64,000 bases of DNA. It comes from Alteribacter keqinensis (GTDB lineage: Bacteria; Bacillota; Bacilli; Bacillales; Salisediminibacteriaceae). Below the pieces are notes generated by a model. The model ran no database searches and was not told the DNA's origin. It saw only the letters and a program-made list of their open reading frames with translations. Every line of letters begins with the position of its first letter. The first letter of the stretch is position 1. Location of the stretch: the NCBI RefSeq assembly GCF_003710255.1, contig NZ_RHIB01000002.1, forward strand, positions 496,001-560,000. Reading direction: 5' to 3'. The position numbers were made by a program, and so were the translations under genes. Shown here piece by piece: positions 1-8,357 of the stretch.

Positions 1-399
1 GTTTTCGTTCTCCGTAATGTTTTCAAGGGTATCGCCGTTTTTATTTTCCATGGCACTTGTTGGCATATCGATGATCGTCTGCTTGAAATTGCCGCTCACA
101 TAGTCTGAGGCATCAAAATACGGCTTTGCAAATGTAAACAGCTCATCAAACCCTTTTCTGGACACTACCTCTTCCACATAGCGTCCGAACATGAGGTCTC
201 CTACAACGGTCCCGGTCACAACCGATTCCTCGTCTTTTTCAACATCAGGTATCTGAGCAAAGCTTACAATCTGACCGAGTGTGATCAGCAGAAAAAGAGC
301 AATAAGAAACACGAGTGCGTGCTTGTCTGCCTTTTCTTTATGTCTTTTTGTAAGTGCAAGGAGCTTTTCTTTTTTCGTTAGATAACGCTTATTTTTCAT
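1..399 (-). CDS. pgsA: Poly-gamma-glutamate synthesis protein PgsA/CapA (partial, amino end only)
   Basis: The first 133 codons are visible; the rest lies beyond the left edge. A lysine-rich cytoplasmic stretch (residues 1-27) is followed by one membrane segment (about 28-47) and then an extracytoplasmic domain. That domain opens with the GDLMFGR motif (67-73) typical of the CapA/PgsA calcineurin-like fold. In the family this subunit works with PgsB and PgsC at the membrane to polymerise and export poly-gamma-glutamate. It is the last visible gene of a pgsB-pgsC-pgsA operon and starts 12 bases after pgsC ends. Whether a pgsE/capE gene or a capD-like anchoring enzyme follows cannot be seen. 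Confidence 0.9.
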   Translation of the reverse strand, partial: MKNKRYLTKKEKLLALTKRHKEKADKHALVFLIALFLLITLGQIVSFAQIPDVEKDEESVVTGTVVGDLMFGRYVEEVVSRKGFDELFTFAKPYFDASDYVSGNFKQTIIDMPTSAMENKNGDTLENITENEN

Positions 400-411
400 A
401 ATTGACCCGCC

Positions 412-861
412 TTAAAACATGTAGTAGATGGTCATGATTAAAAACGTGAGTCCACTGAGGACCATGGTGCTCGTCACGGTTATGTAGACACCTTGTTTTT
501 CAAATGAGTTGGCAATGAGTCCCGGTACAATGACCCCGATTCCACGCAGTTCATAAATCTCAAATGGAAACACTGGATAGAAGAAGTCAAAGGCAAGCTT
601 GAGTACAACACCTGTCAGGAGCATCGCTGCAAATTTCCGGCGTCCGTAAAGAATCGTGAACCTCGAGAACACATGAACAACCAGAAAGTAAATGGCACAG
701 CTGATAAAGAAGATAGACATAAGGAAAAAGGGCTGATCGTAAATCAGGGCCAGATACCCCGGGACAATAATCCCCGCCGGCAGAGCTCCTGCTTTTTCTG
801 CATAAATCAAACTTAGTACAATTCCGACAACCAATGTGATATATAAATCGGCTCCAAACAC
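412..861 (-). CDS. pgsC: Poly-gamma-glutamate synthesis protein PgsC/CapC
   Basis: A 149-residue integral membrane protein with about four to five hydrophobic segments, the usual length for PgsC. In the family it forms the membrane part of the poly-gamma-glutamate synthase with the ligase PgsB. The start is GTG, chosen because a strong GGGAGG ribosome site lies a few bases upstream and the next ATG is far inside the gene. It sits 18 bases after pgsB, so the two are surely co-transcribed. Confidence 0.93.
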   Translation of the reverse strand: MFGADLYITLVVGIVLSLIYAEKAGALPAGIIVPGYLALIYDQPFFLMSIFFISCAIYFLVVHVFSRFTILYGRRKFAAMLLTGVVLKLAFDFFYPVFPFEIYELRGIGVIVPGLIANSFEKQGVYITVTSTMVLSGLTFLIMTIYYMF

Positions 862-879
862 TGGATGCCACCTCCCTTT

Positions 880-2055
880 CTAAGATGCATGTTCCTCATG
901 ATGTTCAGCCTGAATTCTCTCCACCAGAGGCTCGGCTGCTCCGTGGATGTTCCCTACTCCGAAAACGGACGAGCGATCCATTATCTTCTGAAGCTCGTTG
1001 TAGATGTCTTCAGTGGAGCGGCCTTCTAAATTGATAAATTCATCTGCCTCAATGGTCCCGTCTCTGTAGGCCTGTTCGATTGGGGAGGTAAGATCTCCAA
1101 TAACAACAAGAGTCCCGATGTCCAGGTTTGGCAGTACGTCACGGGCAAATTGTTCCGAGCGGTCCACTCTGTCTTTTCGGCAGTTCATAATGACAATCGG
1201 ATGATCCGATGGAAACCCAAGCTCTTTTACCCGCTTCCAGATGTTCAGTGTTGAAGAAGCATCATTTGCTGCAAAGCCATTGAAAAAGTAGGACGGACGC
1301 TCAGGATTCCCTGTCTTCAGAATTCTCATGGCTCCCGGGTCGGGCGGTGCATTCAGCATGCCTTTTAGAGCCGTCTCACGGTCAATGTCCATCGCTTCTG
1401 CAACCGCAAGAGGCAAAGCTGCGTTATCAGGAAACATCATATACTCAAATTTTCTCAAGTAATCTTCTGAAACCGTTGACGTGTCCGCCACAATTACTTT
1501 TGTGTTCCGTGCTGCCGCAATCTCTTTAAAAAAATCCTGGTACGGCCCGTCATTTACGATTAAGTGGCCGTTATACGGAATTGTTGCGGTAAAGGATCTG
1601 GCGACGTCATCAATAGTAGGACCGAGGACATCCATGTGGTCTTCAAGGACGTTTACAATCACACCGATATTTCCTTGAAGCATAATATTCTGAAATACTT
1701 TCTGATAATCCGGGTTGACCGCCATGCATTCACTTACTAGCACTTCTGTGTTTTCATTTGAAACACTTTTCATTACTTTTAATTGTTCACGGATGTTCGG
1801 TCCTTCAGGATCCCTGATGATCGGATCTTCACGGTCATTGTAGATCATTCTTGCCTGGGTTCCGGTTGTTTTTCCGATGGTTTTGTACCCTGCCTCCATC
1901 ATGATCCCTGTAATCAGCCGGGTGACAGTGGATTTCCCTCTGACACCGTTAATGTTTATCCGGACCGGGATACTGTCAACGTTTCGCTGGTGGCGTTTTC
2001 GTTCTAAGACGCCGAAGACGAACAAAAGCACACATGAGAGTGGAATTAATAACAT
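880..2055 (-). CDS. pgsB: Poly-gamma-glutamate synthase PgsB/CapB (ATP-dependent ligase)
   Basis: This Mur-ligase-like enzyme joins glutamate residues through gamma-amide bonds using ATP. One amino-terminal membrane segment (residues 2-17) precedes the GVRGKST nucleotide-binding loop (37-43). The conserved blocks VSECMAVNPDYQ, NVLEDHMDVLGP and GFAANDASSTLNIW follow. Length (391 residues) matches Bacillus PgsB. The ATG is preceded by GGGAGGA at good spacing. First gene of the pgs operon. The product may be a released or attached capsule polymer; in alkaliphiles, acidic wall polymers are thought to help concentrate cations at the surface (known for the group, inferred here). Confidence 0.95.
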   Translation of the reverse strand: MLLIPLSCVLLFVFGVLERKRHQRNVDSIPVRININGVRGKSTVTRLITGIMMEAGYKTIGKTTGTQARMIYNDREDPIIRDPEGPNIREQLKVMKSVSNENTEVLVSECMAVNPDYQKVFQNIMLQGNIGVIVNVLEDHMDVLGPTIDDVARSFTATIPYNGHLIVNDGPYQDFFKEIAAARNTKVIVADTSTVSEDYLRKFEYMMFPDNAALPLAVAEAMDIDRETALKGMLNAPPDPGAMRILKTGNPERPSYFFNGFAANDASSTLNIWKRVKELGFPSDHPIVIMNCRKDRVDRSEQFARDVLPNLDIGTLVVIGDLTSPIEQAYRDGTIEADEFINLEGRSTEDIYNELQKIMDRSSVFGVGNIHGAAEPLVERIQAEHHEEHAS

Positions 2056-2091
2056 GTTGGGGTCCTCCCGCTTCTCTAATCCATTCGATTT

Positions 2092-2150
2092 CCGTTAGTA
2101 TGTCCTGAATCTTATCTAAATAATGGAATGATTTTTCTACCGTTAGTATG
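2092..2150 (-). promoter_or_regulatory. Direct repeat in the pgsB leader
   Basis: Two exact copies of CCGTTAGTATG (2092-2102 and 2140-2150 on the plus strand) lie 48 bases apart between the pgsB start and the candidate promoter. The repeat could be an operator or part of an RNA leader. No known regulator motif was recognised. Confidence 0.35.
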
Positions 2151-2172
2151 GGTTTTTCTGGTTGATTCACTC

Positions 2173-2200
2173 ATCTTATATTCAATTTTTTCATTAACAA
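2173..2200 (-). promoter_or_regulatory. Candidate sigma-A promoter of the pgs operon
   Basis: On the minus strand TTGTTA (2195-2200) and TAAGAT (2173-2178) are separated by 16 bases, about 120 bases upstream of pgsB. A fair but not perfect match. Confidence 0.4.
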
Positions 2201-2341
2201 TTATTTCTTGAAACTATTTAATCAGGAAAAGTGAATGTGAGAGAGGGAAAAAAGAGAGAGGCGCGATCAGGCAAAGAAAGGGTCTTTAGACCTGTTTCCT
2301 GTGACAATTCGACCTATAGTTTCGCGGTTTTATTTGTTTAT

Positions 2342-2422
2342 ATTACAAACTTTACAGACCGTTTAACGTTATATATCGAATCTTCAAAAAGTATTGTAGG
2401 ACTTTTAAAGCTTTTGTATAGT
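2342..2422 (+). promoter_or_regulatory. Promoter block of the first NlpC/P60 gene (duplicated upstream of the second)
   Basis: A -35 TTGTAG (2394-2399) and a -10 TATAGT (2417-2422) are separated by exactly 17 bases. Upstream lies a conserved block with TTACAAAC, TTTACAG and the 8-base palindrome TAACGTTA. The same arrangement recurs at 3701-3780, so the regulatory region was duplicated together with the gene or is under selection. The paired TGTAAA/TGTAAY words are 9 bases apart, not the 11 expected of a WalR box. Confidence 0.65.
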
Positions 2423-2488
2423 TACAACTGTGCAAGACAGGGAGAGAGACAATTATATAAAAAACATAAATTAAGGGGAGAGAGAATA

Positions 2489-3442
2489 ATGAAAAAGGTC
2501 GCATTAAGTGTAGCACTAGCAGGTGGAGTATTCTTGGCTCCACAGGTAGCGGACGCAGCTTTGGGAGATCAGACTTTACGTGAGGGTATGAATCACGGGG
2601 ATGTAAAAGAATTACAGGATCGGTTAAGCTCTGAAGGTCACTTTACATACCATACTTCTACAGGATACTTCGGTTCTATCACCCGCCAGGCGGTTCGTGA
2701 TTTCCAGCGTGACGCAGGGATTGATGTAGACGGCATTGCAGGACCGCAGACGTTTAACGCCATGGGTGTAAGCGGGGGAAGCAGCTCTTCAAACGTAAGC
2801 TCCGGCTCAGGTGACTGGATTACGTATAATGGAACACTGCGTTCAGGTTCACGTGGTGCAAGTGTTACTACCCTTCAGGACGCTTTAAATTCTCTTGGCC
2901 ACAACGCAGGCTCCGCTGACGGTGTATTCGGTCCTAAAACTGCTGAGGCTGTTCGCAGCTTCCAGCGTGACGCTGGGATTACCGCAGACGGTATTGCCGG
3001 ACCACAAACGTATAAGGCTTTAAATGGTGAGACTGTTGTTAAATCAGAGAGCACTGGCAGCTCTTCAGACAGTGGTTCTGCATCCAGCACTGTTGAGAGC
3101 ATCATTTCTACTGCGAAAAGCTTAGAAGGAACGCCTTATGTATGGGGCGGGACAAGCCCTTCAGGATTTGACTGCAGCGGCTTCCTTCAGTATGCATTTG
3201 CGCAAAACGGCAAAAGCATTCCACGAACAGTAGCAACCATTCACGATGCCGCAACATCTGTTTCTACTCCGCAGCGCGGGGATCTTGTGTTCTTTGAAAC
3301 TTACACTTCCGGTCCGTCACACGCTGGTATTTATCTTGGGGACGGAAAGTTCATCCATGCGGGATCATCTACTGGTGTAACGATCGCAGATATGAACAGC
3401 TCTTACTGGAGCCCACGTTACCTGGGTGCCGGCCGACTGTAA
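2489..3442 (+). CDS. Secreted NlpC/P60 endopeptidase with two peptidoglycan-binding domains
   Basis: This is a 317-residue exported hydrolase. A signal peptide (1-23, ADA cleavage site) is followed by two PG_binding_1 domains (about 28-92 and 116-178), each with a DGIAGPQT signature. A Ser/Gly linker and an NlpC/P60 domain (about 203-317) come next, with Cys229 in GFDCSGF, His278 in SHAGIY and His290. The family usually cuts the D-gamma-glutamyl-diaminopimelate bond in peptidoglycan; relatives such as PgdS cut poly-gamma-glutamate, which matters because pgsBCA is adjacent. The ATG follows AAGGGGAGAG. An in-frame extension upstream to 2231 is rejected because it crosses the promoter. The start decides a clean signal peptide. 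Confidence 0.9.
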   Translation: MKKVALSVALAGGVFLAPQVADAALGDQTLREGMNHGDVKELQDRLSSEGHFTYHTSTGYFGSITRQAVRDFQRDAGIDVDGIAGPQTFNAMGVSGGSSSSNVSSGSGDWITYNGTLRSGSRGASVTTLQDALNSLGHNAGSADGVFGPKTAEAVRSFQRDAGITADGIAGPQTYKALNGETVVKSESTGSSSDSGSASSTVESIISTAKSLEGTPYVWGGTSPSGFDCSGFLQYAFAQNGKSIPRTVATIHDAATSVSTPQRGDLVFFETYTSGPSHAGIYLGDGKFIHAGSSTGVTIADMNSSYWSPRYLGAGRL

Positions 3443-3521
3443 AAAACGATATTCCGTAAAATGAAAAACTTGTACCTTTATACGCTACCCTCTTGTAGCG
3501 AAATGCAAACATGATTTTTAT

Positions 3522-3552
3522 AGACGCCTGTGGACGAGACAGGCGTCTTTTT
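3522..3552 (+). terminator. Rho-independent terminator of the first NlpC/P60 gene
   Basis: A 10-base-pair stem (AGACGCCTGT with its complement) has a 7-base loop and is followed by a T run. It shares its loop sequence with the terminator at 4940-4967, another sign of duplication. Confidence 0.85.
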
Positions 3553-3700
3553 ACAAACGAAACTGTTAATATATGGGTTTGTAGGACACTTTACCCATCC
3601 AGAGAAAAGTAGATATACAGTTCTTTCATTTATGGAAGTGACTAAAGTACTGGTTTTTTCGTCTTATTGATGCATATTTTCGCCAAATTATTTGCTAATG

Positions 3701-3780
3701 TTACAAATTTTACAGACTGTTTAACGTTATATATCGAATTATCAAATACTATTGTCGTATGTAAAAAGCTCTTGTATAGT
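3701..3780 (+). promoter_or_regulatory. Promoter block of the second NlpC/P60 gene
   Basis: TTGTCG (3752-3757), a 17-base spacer and TATAGT (3775-3780) form a good sigma-A promoter. The upstream block with TTACAAAT, TTTACAG and TAACGTTA repeats that at 2342-2422 nearly base for base. Confidence 0.65.
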
Positions 3781-3848
3781 TACTATTGTACAACACAGGG
3801 AGATTTAAACAATTTTATAAACACATAGGATTAAGGGGAGAGATTAGA

Positions 3849-4841
3849 ATGAAAAAGGTTGTATTAAGTGTAGCATTAGCAGGTGGGGTTTTCTTGGCAC
3901 CGCAGGCAGCGGACGCAGCATTAGGGGATCAGACTTTACGTCAAGGTATGAATCACGGGGATGTAAAAGAATTACAGGAGAAATTACGCTCAGAAGGTCA
4001 CTTCAGTTTCCATACGGCAACAGGTTACTTTGGTTCTATTACCCGTCAAGCCGTTCGTGATTTCCAAAGAGACGCAGGAATTGCTGTTGATGGCATCGCT
4101 GGTCCACAAACGTTCAGCGCAATGAACGTATCTGGTGGCAACAACAGTTCTTCTTCTAACTCAGGGTCAACATCTGTATCTTCCGGATCAGGTGATTGGA
4201 TCTCATTTAACGGAACACTTCGCCAAGGTTCAAGAGGTGCAGGCGTACGCAGTCTTCAGGACGCATTGAATTCTGTTGGCCACAGTGCAGGTTCTGCTGA
4301 CGGCGTTTTCGGACCTCAGACAGCACAGGCGGTACGCAGCTTCCAACGCTCAGCCGGTATTACTGCTGACGGAATCGCAGGACCACAGACTTACCGTGCA
4401 TTAAATGGTGAAACTGTAGTAAAATCAGCTAGCACAAGTCGTTCAAGCAACAGCACATCAAACACTGGAACTTCCACTTCTGCAAATAGCAGTGTTCAAA
4501 ACATCATTTCAACTGCGAGAAGTCAAGTTGGCGCTCGTTATGTATGGGGCGGGACAAGCCCATCAGGCTTTGACTGCAGTGGATTCATTAATTACGCATT
4601 CTCTCAAAACGGCAAAAGCCTTCCAAGAACTGTAGCTCAAATGTGGAGCGCGAGCACACGGGTGTCTTCTCCACAAGTAGGAGACATTGTATTCTTCGAA
4701 ACTCGTACAGGCCCTTCACACGCGGGTATCTACTTGGGTAACGGACAATTCATCCACTCAGGATCGTCAACAGGGGTTGTTGTTGCAGATATGAACAACA
4801 CTTACTGGGGACCACGATACCTTGGAGCAGGACGTTTCTAA
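3849..4841 (+). CDS. Secreted NlpC/P60 endopeptidase with two peptidoglycan-binding domains (paralogue)
   Basis: A 330-residue close paralogue of the gene at 2489-3442 with the same plan. It has a signal peptide (1-23), two PG_binding_1 domains (about 28-92 and 127-188), a Ser/Thr/Asn-rich linker (190-215) and an NlpC/P60 domain (about 216-330). Cys243, His291 and His303 form the likely catalytic set. The signal peptide and first domain are almost identical to the neighbour; linkers and the catalytic domain have diverged more. It has its own promoter and terminator, so the two are independent units. Substrate is peptidoglycan or perhaps poly-gamma-glutamate; the sequence does not decide between them. 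Confidence 0.9.
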   Translation: MKKVVLSVALAGGVFLAPQAADAALGDQTLRQGMNHGDVKELQEKLRSEGHFSFHTATGYFGSITRQAVRDFQRDAGIAVDGIAGPQTFSAMNVSGGNNSSSSNSGSTSVSSGSGDWISFNGTLRQGSRGAGVRSLQDALNSVGHSAGSADGVFGPQTAQAVRSFQRSAGITADGIAGPQTYRALNGETVVKSASTSRSSNSTSNTGTSTSANSSVQNIISTARSQVGARYVWGGTSPSGFDCSGFINYAFSQNGKSLPRTVAQMWSASTRVSSPQVGDIVFFETRTGPSHAGIYLGNGQFIHSGSSTGVVVADMNNTYWGPRYLGAGRF

Positions 4842-4939
4842 AATATCTTAAACTAAATGCAGCTTAACTACACAAATCAACCCTACATTTAATCTACCCT
4901 GACTATATAGCTTTAAACATAATAATCATTGTTACACTT

Positions 4940-4967
4940 GGCGCCCGTGGACGAGACGGGCGCCTTT
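4940..4967 (+). terminator. Terminator of the second NlpC/P60 gene
   Basis: GGCGCCCGT and ACGGGCGCC form a stem around a 7-base loop (ggacgag, as at 3522-3552), followed by TTTAAT. Confidence 0.8.
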
Positions 4968-5134
4968 AATAATGGGAGAAGAGAAAAGAAAAGGTAGGTC
5001 ACACCCTTTCACACTCTTACTATAATAGACGAGCCTGATGTCAAAAAAGTTTCACCTTTTGATTAATTTCTGCAAACATTTGTCTTTCTGGTGTGTACAC
5101 ATAAAAACAACGGGCTATTTCTTTTTTCGAGCAC

Positions 5135-5178
5135 AAAAAAAGCGCCGCTGCCGGGTTCAATCGGCAAGGCGCTTTTTG
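5135..5178 (-). terminator. Terminator of the third NlpC/P60 gene
   Basis: An interrupted stem (AGCGCC and TGCCG with their complements) is flanked by A and T runs directly after the minus-strand stop codon. It could also stop plus-strand transcription from 4841. Confidence 0.85.
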
Positions 5179-6714
5179 TTAATGAAGACGTTTAGCTCCC
5201 AGGTAACGCTGGCTCCAGTAGCTTGTATTCAGATTAGCAATCGTGATACCGGTGGATGAACCACTATGAATGAATTGATTGTTTCCGATATAAATACCGT
5301 TATGAGAAGGACCCGATGTGTAGGTCTCAAAGAAAACAATATCCCCTACTTGCGGCTTACTCACGTTTTTACCAAAGTTGTACTGCTGGGCAGCTGTACG
5401 GGGTACTGTAAGCCCGTTTTGCTTGAAAACATACTGGATGAAACCGCTGCAGTCAAAACCGGTAGGAGAAGCCCCGCCCCACACATAAGGCGTTCCAAGG
5501 AATGTTGATGCATCCGCGATCAGGTTTAATACCTGAAAGCTTCCTCTTGACGGCTGGGAGGAACTGTTCTCAGCACTCTTCCTATGTATTTCTGCCACTT
5601 CATTCAGCTTTTGAATTGTAGCTTTCGTAGCAATACCATCAGCTGTAAGGTTCCACTGCTGCTGGAACTTCCTTACTGATTCTTTTGTAATCGAGCCATA
5701 ATACCCTGTCGGCTGCACATGGAACAGGCCAAGCGTCCTCAACTGGTTCTGAAGCTCTGTCACCGCCGTACCTTCCGCCCCTTCTCTAAGGGTTGATGCA
5801 GAACTGCTGTTATTTGAGCCTGAGTTTGAATTGTTATTGCCTGAGTTGCCATTCTGGCTTTGGCCTGTCCAGTTTTCAAGGGCTCTGAAAGTATGAGGGC
5901 CGGCAATGCCATCTACTCCTATACCTGCTGCCTCTTGAAAGTCCCGCACGGCCTGGCGGGTTATCGTACCATATGTACCTGTGACACCGGAATTGTAAAA
6001 TCCGTGTGTTTTTAGCTTTTCCTGCAGTTCACTTACTGCAGACCCTTTGTCATTTAAACGAAGAACGGTGTTGGCAGGCAGTGAGCCGGAATTTTTTGAG
6101 CCATTTGACGAAGACGGCTGCTCCGGACTGTATGCTTTCCCTTTTCCACTATTCATGTGACCGATTGTCTGTGGACCGGCAATACCATCACGCAGCAGGC
6201 TGTTTGCCTGCTGATAAGCAAGGACAGCCTCTCTTGTACCAGCCTGAAAGCTGCCACTTACCGAGCCGGTATAGTACCCCAGTTCTTTTAGTTTTTCCTG
6301 AAGCAGTGTAACCGCACTGCCGGAAGATCCTTGTCTGAGGAGCTGGGTGTCAGGGATTGTTTTTGAAGCCTCCTGTCGGGCAGGTTGAGAGCTGCCGTTG
6401 GAGGATGAATTACTTTTTAGCGCTCCAAATGTCTGAGGACCGGCGATACCGTCAGCCGTAAGTCCGTTTGCTTTTTGAAAATCAGTTACAGCTTTGCGGG
6501 TCACTTCACCATAAAAGCCTGTCGCCGTGTGGAATTGAAAAAATCCTTTTTCCTTCAGTGTTTCCTGCAGTACTTTGACATCATTATTATTCATACCAAA
6601 ATGAAGGGTTCGTTCACCAAATGATGCTTCTGTAGCTGATGGAGCCGCAAATACAACTCCTGCCACAGCAACTGAAGCTGTAACAATTGCTTTTTTCGAC
6701 GACAACAATGACAT
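5179..6714 (-). CDS. Secreted NlpC/P60 endopeptidase with four peptidoglycan-binding domains
   Basis: A 511-residue exported hydrolase. The signal peptide covers about residues 1-30. Four PG_binding_1 domains follow (about 34-100, 123-188, 216-280 and 307-372), joined by Ser/Asn/Gly-rich linkers. The NlpC/P60 domain (about 392-511) has Cys422, His471 and His483. It is the largest of the three local paralogues and is convergent with the other two. The extra binding repeats suggest tighter wall retention. Domains two and four have drifted most; domain four has IATKAT instead of IAGPQT. The ATG has GAGGAGCGG upstream. Likely a DL-endopeptidase acting in wall turnover or daughter-cell separation. 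Confidence 0.9.
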   Translation of the reverse strand: MSLLSSKKAIVTASVAVAGVVFAAPSATEASFGERTLHFGMNNNDVKVLQETLKEKGFFQFHTATGFYGEVTRKAVTDFQKANGLTADGIAGPQTFGALKSNSSSNGSSQPARQEASKTIPDTQLLRQGSSGSAVTLLQEKLKELGYYTGSVSGSFQAGTREAVLAYQQANSLLRDGIAGPQTIGHMNSGKGKAYSPEQPSSSNGSKNSGSLPANTVLRLNDKGSAVSELQEKLKTHGFYNSGVTGTYGTITRQAVRDFQEAAGIGVDGIAGPHTFRALENWTGQSQNGNSGNNNSNSGSNNSSSASTLREGAEGTAVTELQNQLRTLGLFHVQPTGYYGSITKESVRKFQQQWNLTADGIATKATIQKLNEVAEIHRKSAENSSSQPSRGSFQVLNLIADASTFLGTPYVWGGASPTGFDCSGFIQYVFKQNGLTVPRTAAQQYNFGKNVSKPQVGDIVFFETYTSGPSHNGIYIGNNQFIHSGSSTGITIANLNTSYWSQRYLGAKRLH

Positions 6715-6775
6715 TATTACACCGCTCCTCTTATTTTATGTTTTAATTGGCTAAATTTGGCTTATTTTATACTTA

Positions 6776-6804
6776 ATTTTACCCCTGCAGTTGGTGAGAT
6801 TCAA
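6776..6804 (-). promoter_or_regulatory. Candidate sigma-A promoter of the four-repeat NlpC/P60 gene
   Basis: On the minus strand TTGAAT (6799-6804), a 17-base spacer and TAAAAT (6776-6781) lie about 60 bases before the start codon. Confidence 0.55.
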
Positions 6805-7060
6805 TACCATTTGTACACTATCAGAAACAACCGAATAAGGTAACGGTTCATGGCGGGACTTTTTTATCTTTAAGTCAAATTTCAAAAGGATCAGGTTTAG
6901 CTTGGAAGGATTGTGGTTAAGGGTTGTTTGGGACTTATAAGAAAGGAATACCTGTGTTTGTTTTCCCCTTTGTAAAGGTGGGACTTTTTTATGTATTTCA
7001 GGTAAAAGCTTTTGGGTTTTAATGCTTCAGGTTTCTGCTTTTACAGACTAAAAAGAATAC
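6805..7060. other. Intergenic stretch without a recognised gene
   Basis: AT-rich sequence with two copies of GGGACTTTTTTAT (near 6855 and 6980) but no supported reading frame, RNA or mobile element. Confidence 0.4.
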
Positions 7061-7096
7061 AAAAAAAGACCAGGGTGGTTGAGGCCCTGGTCTTTT
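7061..7096. terminator. Bidirectional terminator hairpin
   Basis: GACCAGGG and its near-complement CCCTGGTC enclose an 8-base loop, with an A run on one side and a T run on the other. It lies downstream of the acidic lipoprotein array on the minus strand. Confidence 0.7.
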
Positions 7097-7314
7097 CACG
7101 TTCATTATATTTATCTTCAATTAAGGGGGAATTGGGAGAGAATATAGGTTGAACGTGCGTTACAAGTGTTATTCACAGTAAGGATTTGTTTATCCTTGCC
7201 CCGGGTGAGCGAGGGGGGTTAGGCCTCAGGACACCCAGGGATGGGTTATTTAGAGAGTTAGGGTTGTATAAATTAAAGGGTTAGAGTGTAATGCCTGGGT
7301 GGGTTAAGCCCGGA

Positions 7315-7578
7315 TTACATGTCAGCGTCTTCGTCGTCTTCTTCCATGTCATCTTCCATGTCAAACTCATCGTCTTCTTCAAGATCGTCTTCTTCTTCGA
7401 AGTCGTCTTCCATGCCGTCATCTTCCATGCCGTCATCTTCCATGTCAGCATCTTCTTCTACACCAGTGTCATCGCCCATGTCGTCTTCTGCTGGGTCTTG
7501 CTCAGCATCTCCACATGCTGCGAGAACTCCTACTGTTAGTACTCCTGATAATACTGAAAGCATAAGCTTTTTCTTCAT
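7315..7578 (-). CDS. Hyperacidic small lipoprotein 1
   Basis: An 87-residue predicted lipoprotein. A lipoprotein signal peptide ends in VLAAC, with the modified cysteine at residue 22 followed by Gly. The mature 65 residues contain 42 Asp or Glu, several Met and no Lys or Arg, with MEDDG-type repeats. It would sit on the outer face of the membrane as a flexible, strongly negative tail. The ATG has TAGGAGGA upstream. It is the last of five tandem paralogues sharing the signal peptide, the cysteine position and the acidic tail. No named family was recognised. Cation binding or surface charge is inference. Confidence 0.8.
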   Translation of the reverse strand: MKKKLMLSVLSGVLTVGVLAACGDAEQDPAEDDMGDDTGVEEDADMEDDGMEDDGMEDDFEEEDDLEEDDEFDMEDDMEEDDEDADM

Positions 7579-7824
7579 GATTAAATTCCTCCTAGTTGTA
7601 CCATTCCAAGATGGTTGTTGTTTTTAGTGTTTGGGATGTTAGCGAGATCCCTGTTTCGATGGACGCTGTGTTTCAACGTCGGAATCATCATAACGCGAGA
7701 AAAAACCAACTGCAATAGATCTTGCAAGTTTTTTGCACATTTTGAGATTTTACCAAAATGCGTTTTCTCATGGAAAGATGCAGGGGATTCCCCCCACACC
7801 TTAGGATAACTTAAGCGGGAAGGC

Positions 7825-7971
7825 TTAATAATCGCCTTCGTCGTCCATGCCGCCGTCGTCTTCCATGCCTGGGTCATCCTGCATCGGATCTTCTTCAGCG
7901 TCTCCGCAAGCTGCCAGGACTCCAATGGATAAAACTCCGGCTAAAAGAGAAAGTAATACTTTCTTTTTCAT
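7825..7971 (-). CDS. Hyperacidic small lipoprotein 2
   Basis: A 48-residue paralogue. Its signal peptide ends in VLAAC (cysteine 22). The 26-residue mature tail contains DPMQDDPG and MEDDGG and ends in GDY, with no basic residue. A strong GAAGGAGGG ribosome site precedes the ATG, and the frame closes cleanly, which supports expression despite the size. The spacing to its neighbours (about 100 to 250 bases) leaves room for its own promoter. Confidence 0.75.
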   Translation of the reverse strand: MKKKVLLSLLAGVLSIGVLAACGDAEEDPMQDDPGMEDDGGMDDEGDY

Positions 7972-8070
7972 AACTTGTCCCTCCTTCTAAGATGTAGTGG
8001 TCGTGTTGGTTGTTCTATACGAATAAGGGTTATGGGGCAAAAATCCCCGGTTCAATGTCAGGTGATTGGA

Positions 8071-8226
8071 TTAAGTGTCGCCATCCATGTCATCATTCAT
8101 GTCATCTTCCATTTCCATGTCCGGGTCATCTTCCATACCCGGGTCGTCTACATCGCCTCCGCAGGCAGCGAGAACGCTAAGGGACATTGCTCCTGCCAGT
8201 ACAGATAAGAACAGTTTTTTCTTCAT
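8071..8226 (-). CDS. Hyperacidic small lipoprotein 3
   Basis: A 51-residue paralogue with the same plan: MKKK start, hydrophobic core, VLAAC lipobox with cysteine at 22, then an Asp/Glu/Met tail (PGMEDDPDMEMEDD) without Lys or Arg. AAGGAGG lies just upstream of the ATG. Confidence 0.75.
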   Translation of the reverse strand: MKKKLFLSVLAGAMSLSVLAACGGDVDDPGMEDDPDMEMEDDMNDDMDGDT

Positions 8227-8357
8227 TACTTATTCCTCCTTGAAGAATTGAAATGATTCAAAACCATCCGGCTTAAATAGTATACCGGAAAAAGGTAATA
8301 TACATGTTAACCGGCAATGCCGGGACACTGTAGAGTATAGTTTAGACTAAATCAGGA

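Noticed and set aside
2342-2370. WalR box upstream of the NlpC/P60 genes
   Set aside because: The paired words are 9 bases apart instead of 11 and one half-site is poor.
2231-2488. In-frame 86-residue extension of the first NlpC/P60 gene
   Set aside because: It crosses the promoter and would bury the signal peptide; AAGGGGAGAG marks the internal ATG.
7319-7627. Serine-rich plus-strand frame opposite lipoprotein 1 (similar ones at 8398-8610 and 8774-9001)
   Set aside because: It is the antisense of Asp/Glu codons and has no ribosome site; the minus-strand lipoproteins have signal peptides and ribosome sites.
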